From the NCBI GenBank assembly GCA_947589575.1, contig CANQBM010000001.1, forward strand, positions 186,001 to 250,000: a stretch of DNA of 64,000 nucleotides, given 5' to 3'. A program made the translations under genes and the position numbers. The notes below the pieces were generated by a model. The model was given only the letters and a program-made list of their open reading frames with translations, did no database searches and was not told the origin of the DNA. Numbering within the stretch: position 1 is the stretch's first letter; every line of letters begins with the position of its first letter. Below are positions 1 to 8,090 of this stretch, one piece after another. This DNA is from an uncultured Clostridia bacterium (GTDB lineage: Bacteria > Bacillota > Clostridia > Oscillospirales > Acutalibacteraceae).

Positions 1-857
1 CCGTTCATAACCGCGGCAACCGCAACAGCGCCGGCTCCTTCGGAAATCAGTTTTTCCTGCTCCATAAGCGTTAGAATTGCAAGCGCAATTTCGTCATCGC
101 TGACAGTGCAGATTCCGTCAACATATTTGCTTACCAAATCAAAGGTCAAAGCGCCGGGCGTTTTAACCGCTATACCGTCGGCGATTGTCTGTACCTTAGG
201 CAGAGTTTCAATCTTTCCGTCATTAATTGATTTTTCCATTGAAGGGGCGCCCGATGCCTGAACTCCGTATACCTTGCAGTTGGGATTAATATGTTTGATA
301 GCATAGGCAACACCCGCGATAAGTCCGCCTCCGCCGATTGGCACAACTACCGCGTCAAGGTCGGGGAGCTGTTCAAGAATTTCAAGTCCGATAGTACCCT
401 GGCCTGCGATTACATCGGGATCATCAAACGGGTGGATAAAAGAATAACCTTTTTCTTCTTTTAATTCCAGCGCCTTTTTGTATGCGTCGTCATATACGCC
501 CTTGACCATACACACCTCGGCGCCATATCGCTTTGTTGCCTCAACCTTGCTTATCGGCGCGCCGTCCGGCAGGCATATAAGGGATTTAATTTTGTTTTTT
601 GTTGCGGCAAGAGCTACTCCCTGGGCATGATTTCCTGCGGAACAGGCGATAACGCCCTTTGCCTTTTCCTCATCTGAAAGCTGGCTTATTTTAAAGTACG
701 AGCCTCTTATCTTAAATGAGCCTGTTATCTGTAAATTTTCTGTTTTTAAATATACAACAGCGTTTTTGCAGAGGTTTTTTGCGGGTATCATATCCGTTTT
801 CCTTACAACCTCTGATAAAACACGCTTAGCCGTGTATATTCTGTCTAAAGTTAACAT
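1..857 (-). CDS. ilvA: threonine ammonia-lyase (threonine dehydratase), C-terminus outside window
   Basis: PLP enzyme that deaminates L-threonine to 2-oxobutyrate, the first step of isoleucine synthesis or of threonine breakdown. The visible 285 codons begin MLTLDRIYTAKRVL. They contain the PLP-lysine motif GSFKIRG at about residue 49, the conserved SAGNHAQG segment, and the glycine-rich phosphate loop IGGGGLIAG. The frame is open to the left edge, so the rest of the catalytic domain and any C-terminal ACT domain lie outside; biosynthetic IlvA and catabolic TdcB therefore cannot be separated with certainty. The ATG follows a GAGGCGAAG ribosome binding site and a near-consensus promoter lies upstream. 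It is transcribed away from the lipoprotein gene to its right, with which it shares the intergenic region. Confidence 0.93.
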   Translation of the reverse strand, partial: MLTLDRIYTAKRVLSEVVRKTDMIPAKNLCKNAVVYLKTENLQITGSFKIRGSYFKISQLSDEEKAKGVIACSAGNHAQGVALAATKNKIKSLICLPDGAPISKVEATKRYGAEVCMVKGVYDDAYKKALELKEEKGYSFIHPFDDPDVIAGQGTIGLEILEQLPDLDAVVVPIGGGGLIAGVAYAIKHINPNCKVYGVQASGAPSMEKSINDGKIETLPKVQTIADGIAVKTPGALTFDLVSKYVDGICTVSDDEIALAILTLMEQEKLISEGAGAVAVAAVMN

Positions 858-891
858 TTCTTCGCCTCGTTTATTTTTAGTTCAAAACAAT

Positions 892-920
892 ATATTACAC
901 TCAGGAACAGATTTTGTCAA
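892..920 (-). promoter_or_regulatory. SigA-type promoter for threonine ammonia-lyase
   Basis: On the minus strand TTGACA (920-915), a 17-bp spacer and TAATAT (897-892) lie about 35 bp before the start codon. Five of six bases of the -10 and all of the -35 match the vegetative consensus. No T-box or other leader fits in the short gap to the gene. Confidence 0.75.
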
Positions 921-1055
921 TCACCAAGTAAGTCTGAAGTAAACAAAACTGATTTTTCCGTTACTGTTTAATCATTTAATATCGGATTTGTTTTTTTATG
1001 ATTATAATTAAAACAATTTTTAAAACCGTTAAGATGTAACTTATCTTATTTTCTA

Positions 1056-1084
1056 TTGACTTTAGCTTTATTATATTATAAAAT
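1056..1084 (+). promoter_or_regulatory. SigA-type promoter for the amino-acid-binding lipoprotein
   Basis: TTGACT (1056-1061), 17-bp spacer, TAAAAT (1079-1084), followed 19 bp later by the ribosome binding site AGGGAGG (1104-1110) of the next gene. The 921-1055 stretch between the two divergent promoters is AT-rich and shows no further signal. Confidence 0.6.
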
Positions 1085-1120
1085 TAATATTAAGTTATCC
1101 GAAAGGGAGGATACATAATT

Positions 1121-1975
1121 ATGAAAACAATGAAAAAAGTAATTGCCGTTTTTCTCAGCGTACTGTTTGTTATGTTGTGCTTTGCAGGATGTTCGTCATC
1201 AGATAAAGCCGAGAATATTACGGACGAAACTTTACTCGTTGCCTATACTGCCGAGAAAAAACCGTTTGTTTATAAAGACAAGGACGGTAATCTCACAGGT
1301 TTTGATGTTGAGCTGATGAGTAAGATTTTCAATGATGTTAAAAATGACTATAAAAATTATAAGTTTGTTCAGGTTGACGAGGACTATAGATTAGGTGAGG
1401 ATGCCGCGTATACCGATAATGAAGGCAATGAATATATTGCTTATGTTATGGTCGGCGGGGTTGAAAAAAATACCGGCTCATTCAATAAGGACCACACATT
1501 TACAAAGGATATTATTGATAACAGAGTTATCGCTGTAACTGCCGAAAACAGCAAAATAAATACATACGCTGATCTTAAAGGCGCAAAAGCGGGAGTTGTC
1601 ACAGACACGGCAAAGGCGGCTCTTGAAAAGAATGCCGTTATTAAGGATGGTATGAAAAATGTTAAAGAATATAAGGACGCTAAAAGCGCAATCGCTGATT
1701 TAAAGGCAGGAATTATTGATGTTATTATCATTGATGAGTTCAGCTATAATGTCGCTGACGGCAGGGACGGTCTTAAGGCGCTTGATAACGAACTTGATAC
1801 AGTCAGCTATGTATATTCGTTTAAAAAATGGGATTGGTATGACGAGGCGTTTAATGAGGCTATCTATGAGTTAAAGAGCCCTGAGTATAATGACGCTGAC
1901 GAGTTTACTCCTATAGTTGAAAAATATTTTGGATATAATGCTTCTAACTTTGATTACGAGCCTCCCCAAAACTAA
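1121..1975 (+). CDS. amino-acid-type ABC transporter substrate-binding lipoprotein
   Basis: A type II (SBP_bac_3) periplasmic-binding-protein fold that would capture a small polar amino acid at the outer face of the membrane. The N-terminus is a lipoprotein signal peptide: MKTMKKV, a hydrophobic stretch, then lipobox FAGC with Cys24 as lipidation site. The mature part starts with the family pattern 'LLVAYTAEKKPFVYKDKDG' and has FDVELMSKIF and a C-terminal lobe with ADLKAGIIDVIIID. At 284 residues it has normal length. It is a single-gene unit: its own promoter upstream, a terminator directly downstream and no permease or ATPase gene nearby, so it is an orphan receptor that must share a transporter encoded elsewhere. 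Ligand unknown. Confidence 0.88.
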   Translation: MKTMKKVIAVFLSVLFVMLCFAGCSSSDKAENITDETLLVAYTAEKKPFVYKDKDGNLTGFDVELMSKIFNDVKNDYKNYKFVQVDEDYRLGEDAAYTDNEGNEYIAYVMVGGVEKNTGSFNKDHTFTKDIIDNRVIAVTAENSKINTYADLKGAKAGVVTDTAKAALEKNAVIKDGMKNVKEYKDAKSAIADLKAGIIDVIIIDEFSYNVADGRDGLKALDNELDTVSYVYSFKKWDWYDEAFNEAIYELKSPEYNDADEFTPIVEKYFGYNASNFDYEPPQN

Positions 1976-1993
1976 ATAAAAACCTATAAAATT

Positions 1994-2022
1994 AAGCCGC
2001 TGATTTGTTCAGCGGCTTTTGT
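1994..2022. terminator. intrinsic terminator between convergent genes
   Basis: Ten-bp stem AAGCCGCTGA / TCAGCGGCTT with loop TTTGT, then TTTT. It closes the lipoprotein gene and touches the stop of the opposite sortase-like gene, so it may serve both. Confidence 0.85.
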
Positions 2023-3146
2023 TATTCATAATCCTTTATAGTTTTTTGAACCGTTTTTTCGTTCCCCTCTTCATCCGTTAAAATTATTTCGGGATACCAT
2101 TTTGCTGCGTATTTGTATGGATTGTCTGTTCCCGTTTCATCGTATATTACCTGCTGGTAGTGAATATTGGTTTTTTCTTTTGCGGTCAATTTGATGTTTG
2201 TGTTTTCACGCAGTATACCTATTACAACAAAACGAAAGTTTTTACGGTAATTTGTAGGGCAGGAGATAGTGAGCATTTTATCCCGTCTTGTTATATTAAT
2301 ACCCGTACTGTAAATAAACCTGCTTTCAAGCTTTGAAATATATTCCCGCTCGGAGTCAGGCGTCATCTCTTCGGTGACATTATACGGGAAAATATACCCG
2401 CCGTCATCCTCTGCCTTTGTATTTGTGTAGAACGCGCCGACAACCTTAAAGTTATAGTCACTGTACAAGTCTGAGTAAAGAATATACCCGTTTGAATTAT
2501 TATACGCCTGAGCGCTTGAATAAATATTTTCAAGGCTGTTGTCATTGAGATACACGACATAGTTAAACTGCTCTGCGCCGTCAGTACAGCTCTGCGCGTT
2601 CGGGAACATCTTTTTATCGGCGCTTACGGCGGTGCTTAAATTAATTTCAGGTATTTCAATATATCCGACAGCGTCGGGTGTTTGACCTATTATATCACAG
2701 TATTTTTCAAGCATACCAACCTGAAACTCTGTGTCAGGGTATTTTTCCCTATATGGTTTAAGATACGCTCCTTTTGACTGTTCAACTGCGTATTTTATAC
2801 AAAAAGCAACCGCAACAACTCCTGCGATTGAAATAAGTATAATTAAATTTCTTTTATTAAATACAGATTTTTTAAGATTTTTAAAAAAGCTTTTGGCTTT
2901 TTCTTTTTTTTGAGCCGATTTTGTTCTTTTTTCTGCCTTCAGCCGTTCTGACTCTTCGGGAGTGTTTTTGCGTTTTTTAGGCTTATTATTCGGTGTTTTT
3001 TCTTTTTCTTCGGGCTTTGAAAAATCAATGTATTCCTCCCTTCGTTTAGGAGGTTCTAATGGTAAAACGGGCGACCGTTCTTTGCTTTTCTTTTGCTTCT
3101 TAAATTCCGAAAGGATTTTTTCAATATCATCTTTCTCTTCGCTCAT
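2022..3146 (-). CDS. membrane-anchored class-B-sortase-like protein lacking the catalytic His
   Basis: Residues 1-99 are a long, highly charged Lys/Glu cytoplasmic region; 100-119 are one membrane helix; 158-313 read as a class B sortase fold (GYIEIPEINLSTAV; FKVVGAFYTN; the last strands LTISCPTNY...RFVVIGIL). Functional class B sortases have a catalytic His in a YGHN-like motif after the third strand; here the equivalent strand reads NYVVYLNDNS and the only His in the whole protein is His329, outside the fold. The catalytic Cys of the usual LSTCSY motif is displaced (LTISCPT, Cys296), while the Arg (Arg305) is kept. I infer a non-transpeptidating pseudo-sortase, perhaps a scaffold or binding protein. 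It is the last gene of a five-gene operon; its ATG overlaps the thiI stop (TAATG). Confidence 0.72.
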   Translation of the reverse strand: MSEEKDDIEKILSEFKKQKKSKERSPVLPLEPPKRREEYIDFSKPEEKEKTPNNKPKKRKNTPEESERLKAEKRTKSAQKKEKAKSFFKNLKKSVFNKRNLIILISIAGVVAVAFCIKYAVEQSKGAYLKPYREKYPDTEFQVGMLEKYCDIIGQTPDAVGYIEIPEINLSTAVSADKKMFPNAQSCTDGAEQFNYVVYLNDNSLENIYSSAQAYNNSNGYILYSDLYSDYNFKVVGAFYTNTKAEDDGGYIFPYNVTEEMTPDSEREYISKLESRFIYSTGINITRRDKMLTISCPTNYRKNFRFVVIGILRENTNIKLTAKEKTNIHYQQVIYDETGTDNPYKYAAKWYPEIILTDEEGNEKTVQKTIKDYE

Positions 3147-4318
3147 TATTTGATAATCACCTTTTTAGCGTTATTTATTGCATCTGTTATAAGTTCATCA
3201 ATGTTTTCAATATTCTTTTCTGCATTGATAACATCATCAATATGAGGTCTTGTTTTTGGATGTTTTGGAGTGAATACCGTGCAGCAGTCCTCATATGGTT
3301 GTATAGAGGTTTCAAAGGTGTCAATTTTCCTTGACAGCGCAATGATTTCCTCCTTATCCATACCTATACAAGGTCTGAAAACAGGCATGTCAACAGCGCA
3401 GTCCGTGCAGGCAAGAGCATATATTGTCTGGCTTGCGACCTGACCTACGCTTTCGCCGGTGATAAGCGCGCTGCAGTTTTGATTAAGGGCTATTTTTTGA
3501 GAAATCATCATCATAATTCTTCTCATAATTATGGTGAAATATTCCTCGGGACAAAGGTCGCGGATTGCTTCTTGTATTTTTGTAAAGGGCACAACATACG
3601 TTGTAATTACGCCTGAATATTTTGCAACTCTTTTAAGCAGCTCCATAACTTTCATTTCGGCAAGCTCTGAGGTATAGGGTGGAGATGCAAAGTGAATGGC
3701 GCAAAGCTCAATTCCCCTTTTTGCCATCATATATGCGGCAACCGGCGAGTCAATACCTCCGCTGATAAGAATACCCGCTCTGCCGCTTGTGCCTGTCGGC
3801 ATACCGCCCGCACCTTTTATGTTGTTGCCGCGTACAAACGCATACTTGTCACGCACTTCAACAGTAACAATAATATCGGGATTATGAACATCAACTTTAA
3901 GATTATGGAATTTTGAAAGGATATATCCGCCTGTTTCTCTGCATATTTCAGGCGATTTAAGCGGAAACTTTTTATCTGAGCGTTTTGCCTCAACCTTAAA
4001 GGTTTTTGCGTCCTCAAGCTGTTCATAAAGATATTCGGCAGTTGTCTGCTTAATAATATCAAAATCCTTTTCGCATACGCAGGCACGTGAAAGGGCGGCA
4101 ATACCGAACACCTTTGACAGCCGCTCAACCGCATCGTCAAGGTCAATATCATTATCAACAGGGTCAACCATAATTGTTGACTGGCTTTTTGTAAATTCAA
4201 AGCGTCCTAAATCCGAAAGCTTTTTTTTCATATTTTTAACAAGTATATCCTCAAAGGTATTTCTGTTTAGTCCCTTGAGGGCAAGCTCGCCGTTTTTTAT
4301 AAGTATAATTTCTTTCAT
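3146..4318 (-). CDS. thiI: tRNA 4-thiouridine synthetase ThiI
   Basis: Adenylates U8 of tRNA and inserts sulfur to form 4-thiouridine; ThiI also supplies sulfur for thiamine thiazole in many bacteria. The order is N-terminal ferredoxin-like domain, THUMP domain (about 60-165) and PP-loop pyrophosphatase domain with SGGIDS at 186-191. The C-terminal rhodanese domain of the E. coli enzyme is absent, as in the Firmicutes form, which works with a dedicated cysteine desulfurase. That partner is the gene immediately upstream, whose stop overlaps this start (ATGA). Length 390 residues is normal for the short form. Translation is probably coupled to the desulfurase. Confidence 0.95.
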   Translation of the reverse strand: MKEIILIKNGELALKGLNRNTFEDILVKNMKKKLSDLGRFEFTKSQSTIMVDPVDNDIDLDDAVERLSKVFGIAALSRACVCEKDFDIIKQTTAEYLYEQLEDAKTFKVEAKRSDKKFPLKSPEICRETGGYILSKFHNLKVDVHNPDIIVTVEVRDKYAFVRGNNIKGAGGMPTGTSGRAGILISGGIDSPVAAYMMAKRGIELCAIHFASPPYTSELAEMKVMELLKRVAKYSGVITTYVVPFTKIQEAIRDLCPEEYFTIIMRRIMMMISQKIALNQNCSALITGESVGQVASQTIYALACTDCAVDMPVFRPCIGMDKEEIIALSRKIDTFETSIQPYEDCCTVFTPKHPKTRPHIDDVINAEKNIENIDELITDAINNAKKVIIK

Positions 4319-5469
4319 ATTTTCTCCAAAGGGTGATTTTTAATTAAGTCTTTTATTGCATTAACAAAGAGGTCTATCTCTTCTTTTGTATTGTATCTGC
4401 AAAAGCTTATTCTTATACTTTTGTCAATCGTTTCGCCATCAAGCCCCATTGCGTTTAGTACATGGCTTTTTTTACCTTTGGCGCACGCTGAACCGTTGCT
4501 GACATAAACATTGTAGTTTGACGAAAGCTCCTGCAATATAGTTTGGCTTCTCATAAATGTGGGAATATATATATTAATAATGTAAGGCGATGCGTTTTCA
4601 TTATTGTTGAAACGGATACCGTCAATTTTTGACAACTGTTCTCTTGCGTAAATATTAAGCCCGTTAATCAGCTTTTTTTGTTCATTTATATTAGAAAGCG
4701 CCCTTACGGCAGCGCTGAAGCCTGCGATAAGCGGTGAGCTTTCAGTCCCGGGACGAATCCTTTTTTCCTGCTCTCCGCCAAAGGATTGAGCAAAGTTTTG
4801 GTCAGTGAGGTTAGCCTCTTTATTTATATAAAGAGCGCCGATTCCTTTTGGTCCGTGTATCTTGTGCGCCGATACACTTATTAAATCAGCGCCGAGTTTT
4901 TTTGCGTTAATACTCACCTTTCCGTAAGCCTGAACGCAGTCAATATGAATAAGAGCGGGAGAGTCAGCCTTTTTGACAGCGCGTTTCAGCGCATCCACAG
5001 GCATAATAGTGCCAACCTCGTTGTTAATATACATCATTGAAACAAGAATAGTTTCCTTGTTTACAACGTCAAAAAGCTGCTCCTTTGTGATATTTCCTGT
5101 TGCATCGGGCTTAAGATAAATCACCTCAAAGCCCTGCTTTTCAAGTTCCTGTGCAGACTGTAGAACGCTTTCGTGTTCAACAGCTGTTGTAACAATTCTT
5201 TTTCCAAGCCGTTTTCTTGCTTTAACTGCTCCGAACAAAGCAAGATTGTTTGCTTCGGTACCGCCTGAAGTAAATATGATTTCCTCACTGCTGACGCTGA
5301 GAGAATCTGCTATAACAGACCTTGCCGTTATAATTTCTTTCATAGCGTTTATGCCTAAATTGTGAAGGCTTGAGGGGTTTCCCCAGTTGTTAAGAAGCAT
5401 ATTTGCTACCGCGTCCGCACATTCTATGCATGGCTTTGTTGTCGCCGAATTGTCAAGATAAGCCGTCAT
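4315..5469 (-). CDS. cysteine desulfurase (NifS/IscS family), ThiI partner
   Basis: PLP enzyme that takes sulfur from L-cysteine as a persulfide and passes it to an acceptor. Visible landmarks: TSGGTEANNLA near residue 68, the PLP-lysine motif SAHKIHGPKG (Lys203), and the sulfur-carrying Cys329 in the mobile loop NGSACAKGKK. The 384-residue length is typical. The gene overlaps thiI by four bases and overlaps the upstream HAD-Nudix gene by four bases, so sulfur delivery to tRNA thiolation is the likely job, as for NifZ-ThiI in Bacillus. No iscU or suf gene is adjacent, which argues against a general Fe-S cluster role for this copy. Confidence 0.93.
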   Translation of the reverse strand: MTAYLDNSATTKPCIECADAVANMLLNNWGNPSSLHNLGINAMKEIITARSVIADSLSVSSEEIIFTSGGTEANNLALFGAVKARKRLGKRIVTTAVEHESVLQSAQELEKQGFEVIYLKPDATGNITKEQLFDVVNKETILVSMMYINNEVGTIMPVDALKRAVKKADSPALIHIDCVQAYGKVSINAKKLGADLISVSAHKIHGPKGIGALYINKEANLTDQNFAQSFGGEQEKRIRPGTESSPLIAGFSAAVRALSNINEQKKLINGLNIYAREQLSKIDGIRFNNNENASPYIINIYIPTFMRSQTILQELSSNYNVYVSNGSACAKGKKSHVLNAMGLDGETIDKSIRISFCRYNTKEEIDLFVNAIKDLIKNHPLEKI

Positions 5470-6641
5470 AATTTCATTAATTCCTTTAATTTAAGAATAC
5501 CTATAACTGTTTTGGCATCCTTGATTTCACCGTTCATTATTTTTGAAATACATTCGTTAAACGGCATTTTTACCACGTCTAAATATTCGTCCGCGTCTAG
5601 GTTCTGTTCGCCGAATGTCAGACCCGCCGCATAGAAAAGGCGGATTATTTCACCGCAGTAACCGGGCGTCGGGTAAATTTCGCCGAAAGGTTCAAATTTT
5701 TCGGCGCTTGCGCCGCATTCTTCGCTGAATTCGCGTAACGCCGCATCTCTCGGATTTTCACCGGCTTCAAGTTTACCGGCGGGAATCTCATATATTGTTT
5801 CCTTATACGGATATCTAAATTGTCTTACCAAAATAATTTCGTTATTGTCGGTAAGCGAGACTATCGCAACTCCTCCCGGATGGTCTACAACCTCACGCAC
5901 TGCCTCCGTTCCGTCAACAAGGGTGATTTTGTCAGTGTGGACATTTATGATATTTCCGTTAAATATTCCTTGTATTTCTTCTGTTTGTTCATAAAAGCCA
6001 AGGACGATTGATTCAATGTCCTCAAGTTTTTCGGCAATAAATTTTGCGCCTGCCTCAATAAGTTCAAATTTTGTTCCGTATCCCCATAAAACACCGACAG
6101 AGTCAATTATATCAGCCTTGGCCCCCTCAATGTCATATTTTTTGTCGCCTGCCACAAGGCAAATGTTTCCGGCAACGCCGAGCTGTTTCTGGCACCTTGC
6201 AATAATATTTGCTTTTGCCTCGCAGTCGGCAGTAAAAGTTACACCGCAAATAACGTCAAAATATGATTTTATTCCAAAATGGTCAAGCAGAGTTTCAATG
6301 TAATCCTGGGGTTTTGAAGATGCTATGCCGATTTTGATATTGTTTCTTTTAAGAGAAATCAAAAGCTCTTTAATACCGTCATAAAGCCTGCTCTCGAAAA
6401 CTCCCTTGTTGGTGTATCGTTCACGGAATTTCTTTACAAGCTCGTCTGCCTTTGACGGGTCAGCGCCGAATTTCTCCTGAAAGGTTATAAGCAACGGAGG
6501 ACCGATAAAATAAGTTAGCTCATTATAATCAGGTGTTTCATAGCCGAATGAATCTAATGCGTATTTTGCGCTTTTAAGTATTCCTTCACCGGTGTCGCAT
6601 ATAGTTCCGTCAAAATCAAAAATTACTGCACTGTATCTCAT
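5466..6641 (-). CDS. fusion protein: HAD phosphatase + Nudix (ADP-ribose pyrophosphatase-like) hydrolase
   Basis: Two enzymes in one 391-residue chain. Residues 1-215 are a phosphoglycolate/pyrophosphatase-type HAD phosphatase: nucleophile motif DFDGT (9-13), motif II SSKP (108-111), metal motif GDKKYDIEGAK (166-176). Residues 225-391 are a Nudix hydrolase of the ADP-ribose pyrophosphatase type with a perfect Nudix box from Gly289 to Ala311 (REFSEECG core). The boundary near 216-225 shows no stop or frameshift. ADPRase would give AMP and ribose 5-phosphate; the HAD part could dephosphorylate a related product, but the substrate is not known. It lies in the thiI operon, overlapping both neighbours by four bases. 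I chose the ATG that overlaps the end of the thioesterase gene. Confidence 0.88.
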   Translation of the reverse strand: MRYSAVIFDFDGTICDTGEGILKSAKYALDSFGYETPDYNELTYFIGPPLLITFQEKFGADPSKADELVKKFRERYTNKGVFESRLYDGIKELLISLKRNNIKIGIASSKPQDYIETLLDHFGIKSYFDVICGVTFTADCEAKANIIARCQKQLGVAGNICLVAGDKKYDIEGAKADIIDSVGVLWGYGTKFELIEAGAKFIAEKLEDIESIVLGFYEQTEEIQGIFNGNIINVHTDKITLVDGTEAVREVVDHPGGVAIVSLTDNNEIILVRQFRYPYKETIYEIPAGKLEAGENPRDAALREFSEECGASAEKFEPFGEIYPTPGYCGEIIRLFYAAGLTFGEQNLDADEYLDVVKMPFNECISKIMNGEIKDAKTVIGILKLKELMKL

Positions 6642-7027
6642 ACGCCGTTTATCCTTTTCAAAAATTTGTTTTTAAGCACTACAAATCTTTCAATTTTTCC
6701 TTTGCCGATAATGTTATCGCTTTCATCCTTTGCCTGTACTGAAAAAGTCAGCTTCCTGCCGTCAACGCTTTCAAGCAAGGCATATGCCGTAATTACTTCT
6801 CCTATACCGCTTGCTTTGCTGTGATTTATTGACACACATGTGCCCACGGTTGTCTCATTCTCGTCAAGGAGCGGTGCGCAGGCAATACAGGAAGCCTCTT
6901 CCATAAGAGCAAGCATCATAGGAGTGGCAAATACATCAAGACTTCCCGATTTAACCGCCTTTGCCGTATTAGCCGCAGTTACAGTTGTAACAGCAGTCCC
7001 CTCAATCTTTTCGGCAAATTCTTTCAT
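6638..7027 (-). CDS. hotdog-fold thioesterase (fluoroacetyl-CoA thioesterase-like)
   Basis: A 129-residue single hotdog domain similar to the FlK/YbgC-like thioesterase group: N-terminal TVTAANTAKAV, 'ATPMMLALMEEAS' on the hot-dog helix, and C-terminal strands (TVGTCVSINHSKAS; TFSVQAKD). It would hydrolyse a short acyl-CoA; the true substrate is unknown. An in-frame GTG three codons earlier sits on top of the ribosome binding site, whereas the ATG at this start has GAGGTG six bases before it, so this start is preferred. It is the first gene of the operon that continues to the HAD-Nudix fusion, the desulfurase, thiI and the sortase-like gene. Confidence 0.8.
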   Translation of the reverse strand: MKEFAEKIEGTAVTTVTAANTAKAVKSGSLDVFATPMMLALMEEASCIACAPLLDENETTVGTCVSINHSKASGIGEVITAYALLESVDGRKLTFSVQAKDESDNIIGKGKIERFVVLKNKFLKRINGV

Positions 7028-7047
7028 ACTTAACACCTCGGCTAATA

Positions 7048-7076
7048 ATTATATCATATTTTTTTGTTATATACAA
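7048..7076 (-). promoter_or_regulatory. SigA-type promoter of the thioesterase-thiI operon
   Basis: Minus strand TTGTAT (7076-7071), 17-bp spacer, perfect TATAAT (7053-7048), 21 bp before the thioesterase ATG. Confidence 0.55.
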
Positions 7077-7128
7077 TATAAAACAATTATGGTACAATAT
7101 TCACGGAAAAGGAAAAGGTGATAACTTC

Positions 7129-7887
7129 ATGATTGAAAACAAGAAGAGAATCCATATGCTTGATGAAATCAGGGGCTTTGCAATAATATGTATGATTTTT
7201 CATCATGCTTTTTTAGATGTCGGTGATGTACTCGGACTTTCTTGGGGATATAATGTTTTTGACGCGCTTTGCGTTGTTCAGCCGTTTTTCTGGGCGGCGT
7301 TTATTATTATATCGGGTATGTGCTCAAGGCTTTCAAGAAACAGCATCAGACGCGGAATAATAGTTTTCGCCTGCGGTATGCTTATTACTCTTGTAACCGT
7401 CGTGATTATGCCTCTTCTCGGCTTTGAGGGCACAGAGATTTATTTCGGAATTCTGCATTGTCTCGGCGTCTGTATGATAATTACGGGAATACTGATGCCG
7501 GTATTTAAAAAAATTGACTACAGACTCGGCGCCGTGATTTCGCTTGTTTTATTTTTGTTCCTTTACGGCATTGAGGGAGGTAAGCTTTGCTTTGGACTTG
7601 TCAGCCTGCCTGACAGTATTTATCAGTATAATTTTCTCGCTCCTCTCGGATTTCATAATAACAGCTTTTACAGTGCGGATTATTTTCCCGTAATCCCGTG
7701 GATATTTATGTTTTTCTTCGGCTGTTTTATAGGTAAGCTTGCAGCTGATGAAAAGCTCCCGGATACTATGTATAAAAAACACAGCAAATTATTTGGATTT
7801 GTAGGAAGAAACAGTCTTTGGTTTTATATAGCGCATCAGCCTGTAATATATGCGGTAATGCTTTTAATCACTGCTTTAATTATGTAA
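7129..7887 (+). CDS. multi-pass membrane acyltransferase-like protein (DUF1624/HGSNAT type)
   Basis: A 252-residue polytopic protein with about seven membrane helices. It starts with the family signature MLDEIRGFAIICMIFHH (charged N-terminus, then LDEIRG before the first helix), has PFFWAAFIIISG and ends with NSLWFYIAHQPVIYAVMLL, both typical of the DUF1624 family related to heparan-alpha-glucosaminide N-acetyltransferase and other membrane acyltransferases. The His pair after the first helix (FHHAFLD) may be functional. The substrate is unknown; envelope glycan acetylation is a guess. It is a monocistronic gene, with ribosome binding site AAAAGGTG before the ATG. Confidence 0.8.
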   Translation: MIENKKRIHMLDEIRGFAIICMIFHHAFLDVGDVLGLSWGYNVFDALCVVQPFFWAAFIIISGMCSRLSRNSIRRGIIVFACGMLITLVTVVIMPLLGFEGTEIYFGILHCLGVCMIITGILMPVFKKIDYRLGAVISLVLFLFLYGIEGGKLCFGLVSLPDSIYQYNFLAPLGFHNNSFYSADYFPVIPWIFMFFFGCFIGKLAADEKLPDTMYKKHSKLFGFVGRNSLWFYIAHQPVIYAVMLLITALIM

Positions 7888-7937
7888 TTTTTCTTTTAAG
7901 CGTATGGTTACGGTATGTGTACGATTTGAACAAAAAG

Positions 7938-8014
7938 CAAACGCGCCTCATAGAATAATGTGATAAGGGCAAACATTGTTATGTTATGCTCTTATTACAC
8001 TGTGAGGTGCGTTT
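7938..8014. repeat. long imperfect hairpin / inverted repeat, function unknown
   Basis: The arms AAACGCGCCTCATAG (7938-7952) and its near-complement CTGTGAGGTGCGTTT (8000-8014) bound about 77 bp. Pairing continues inward (TGATAAGGGCA with TGCTCTTATTACA, then AACAT with ATGTT), so nearly the whole segment can fold into one long stem. The right end runs into GTTTTC. It could be the terminator of the membrane-protein gene, a MITE-like relic, or an RNA gene. No target-site duplication is clear. Confidence 0.5.
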
Positions 8015-8049
8015 TCAATTGTTGGCAACGGTGGATTCGTCCTTTAAAA

Positions 8050-8087
8050 CAGCCGTTGCTGTATCAGTTGTGGTATAGAACAGCGGC
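8050..8087 (-). terminator. terminator of the sigma-like gene
   Basis: On the minus strand CAGCCG-CTGT pairs with ACAG-CAA-CGGCTG (one bulge), followed by TTTT. It starts just after the stop of the sigma-like HTH gene. Confidence 0.6.
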
Positions 8088-8090
8088 TGA

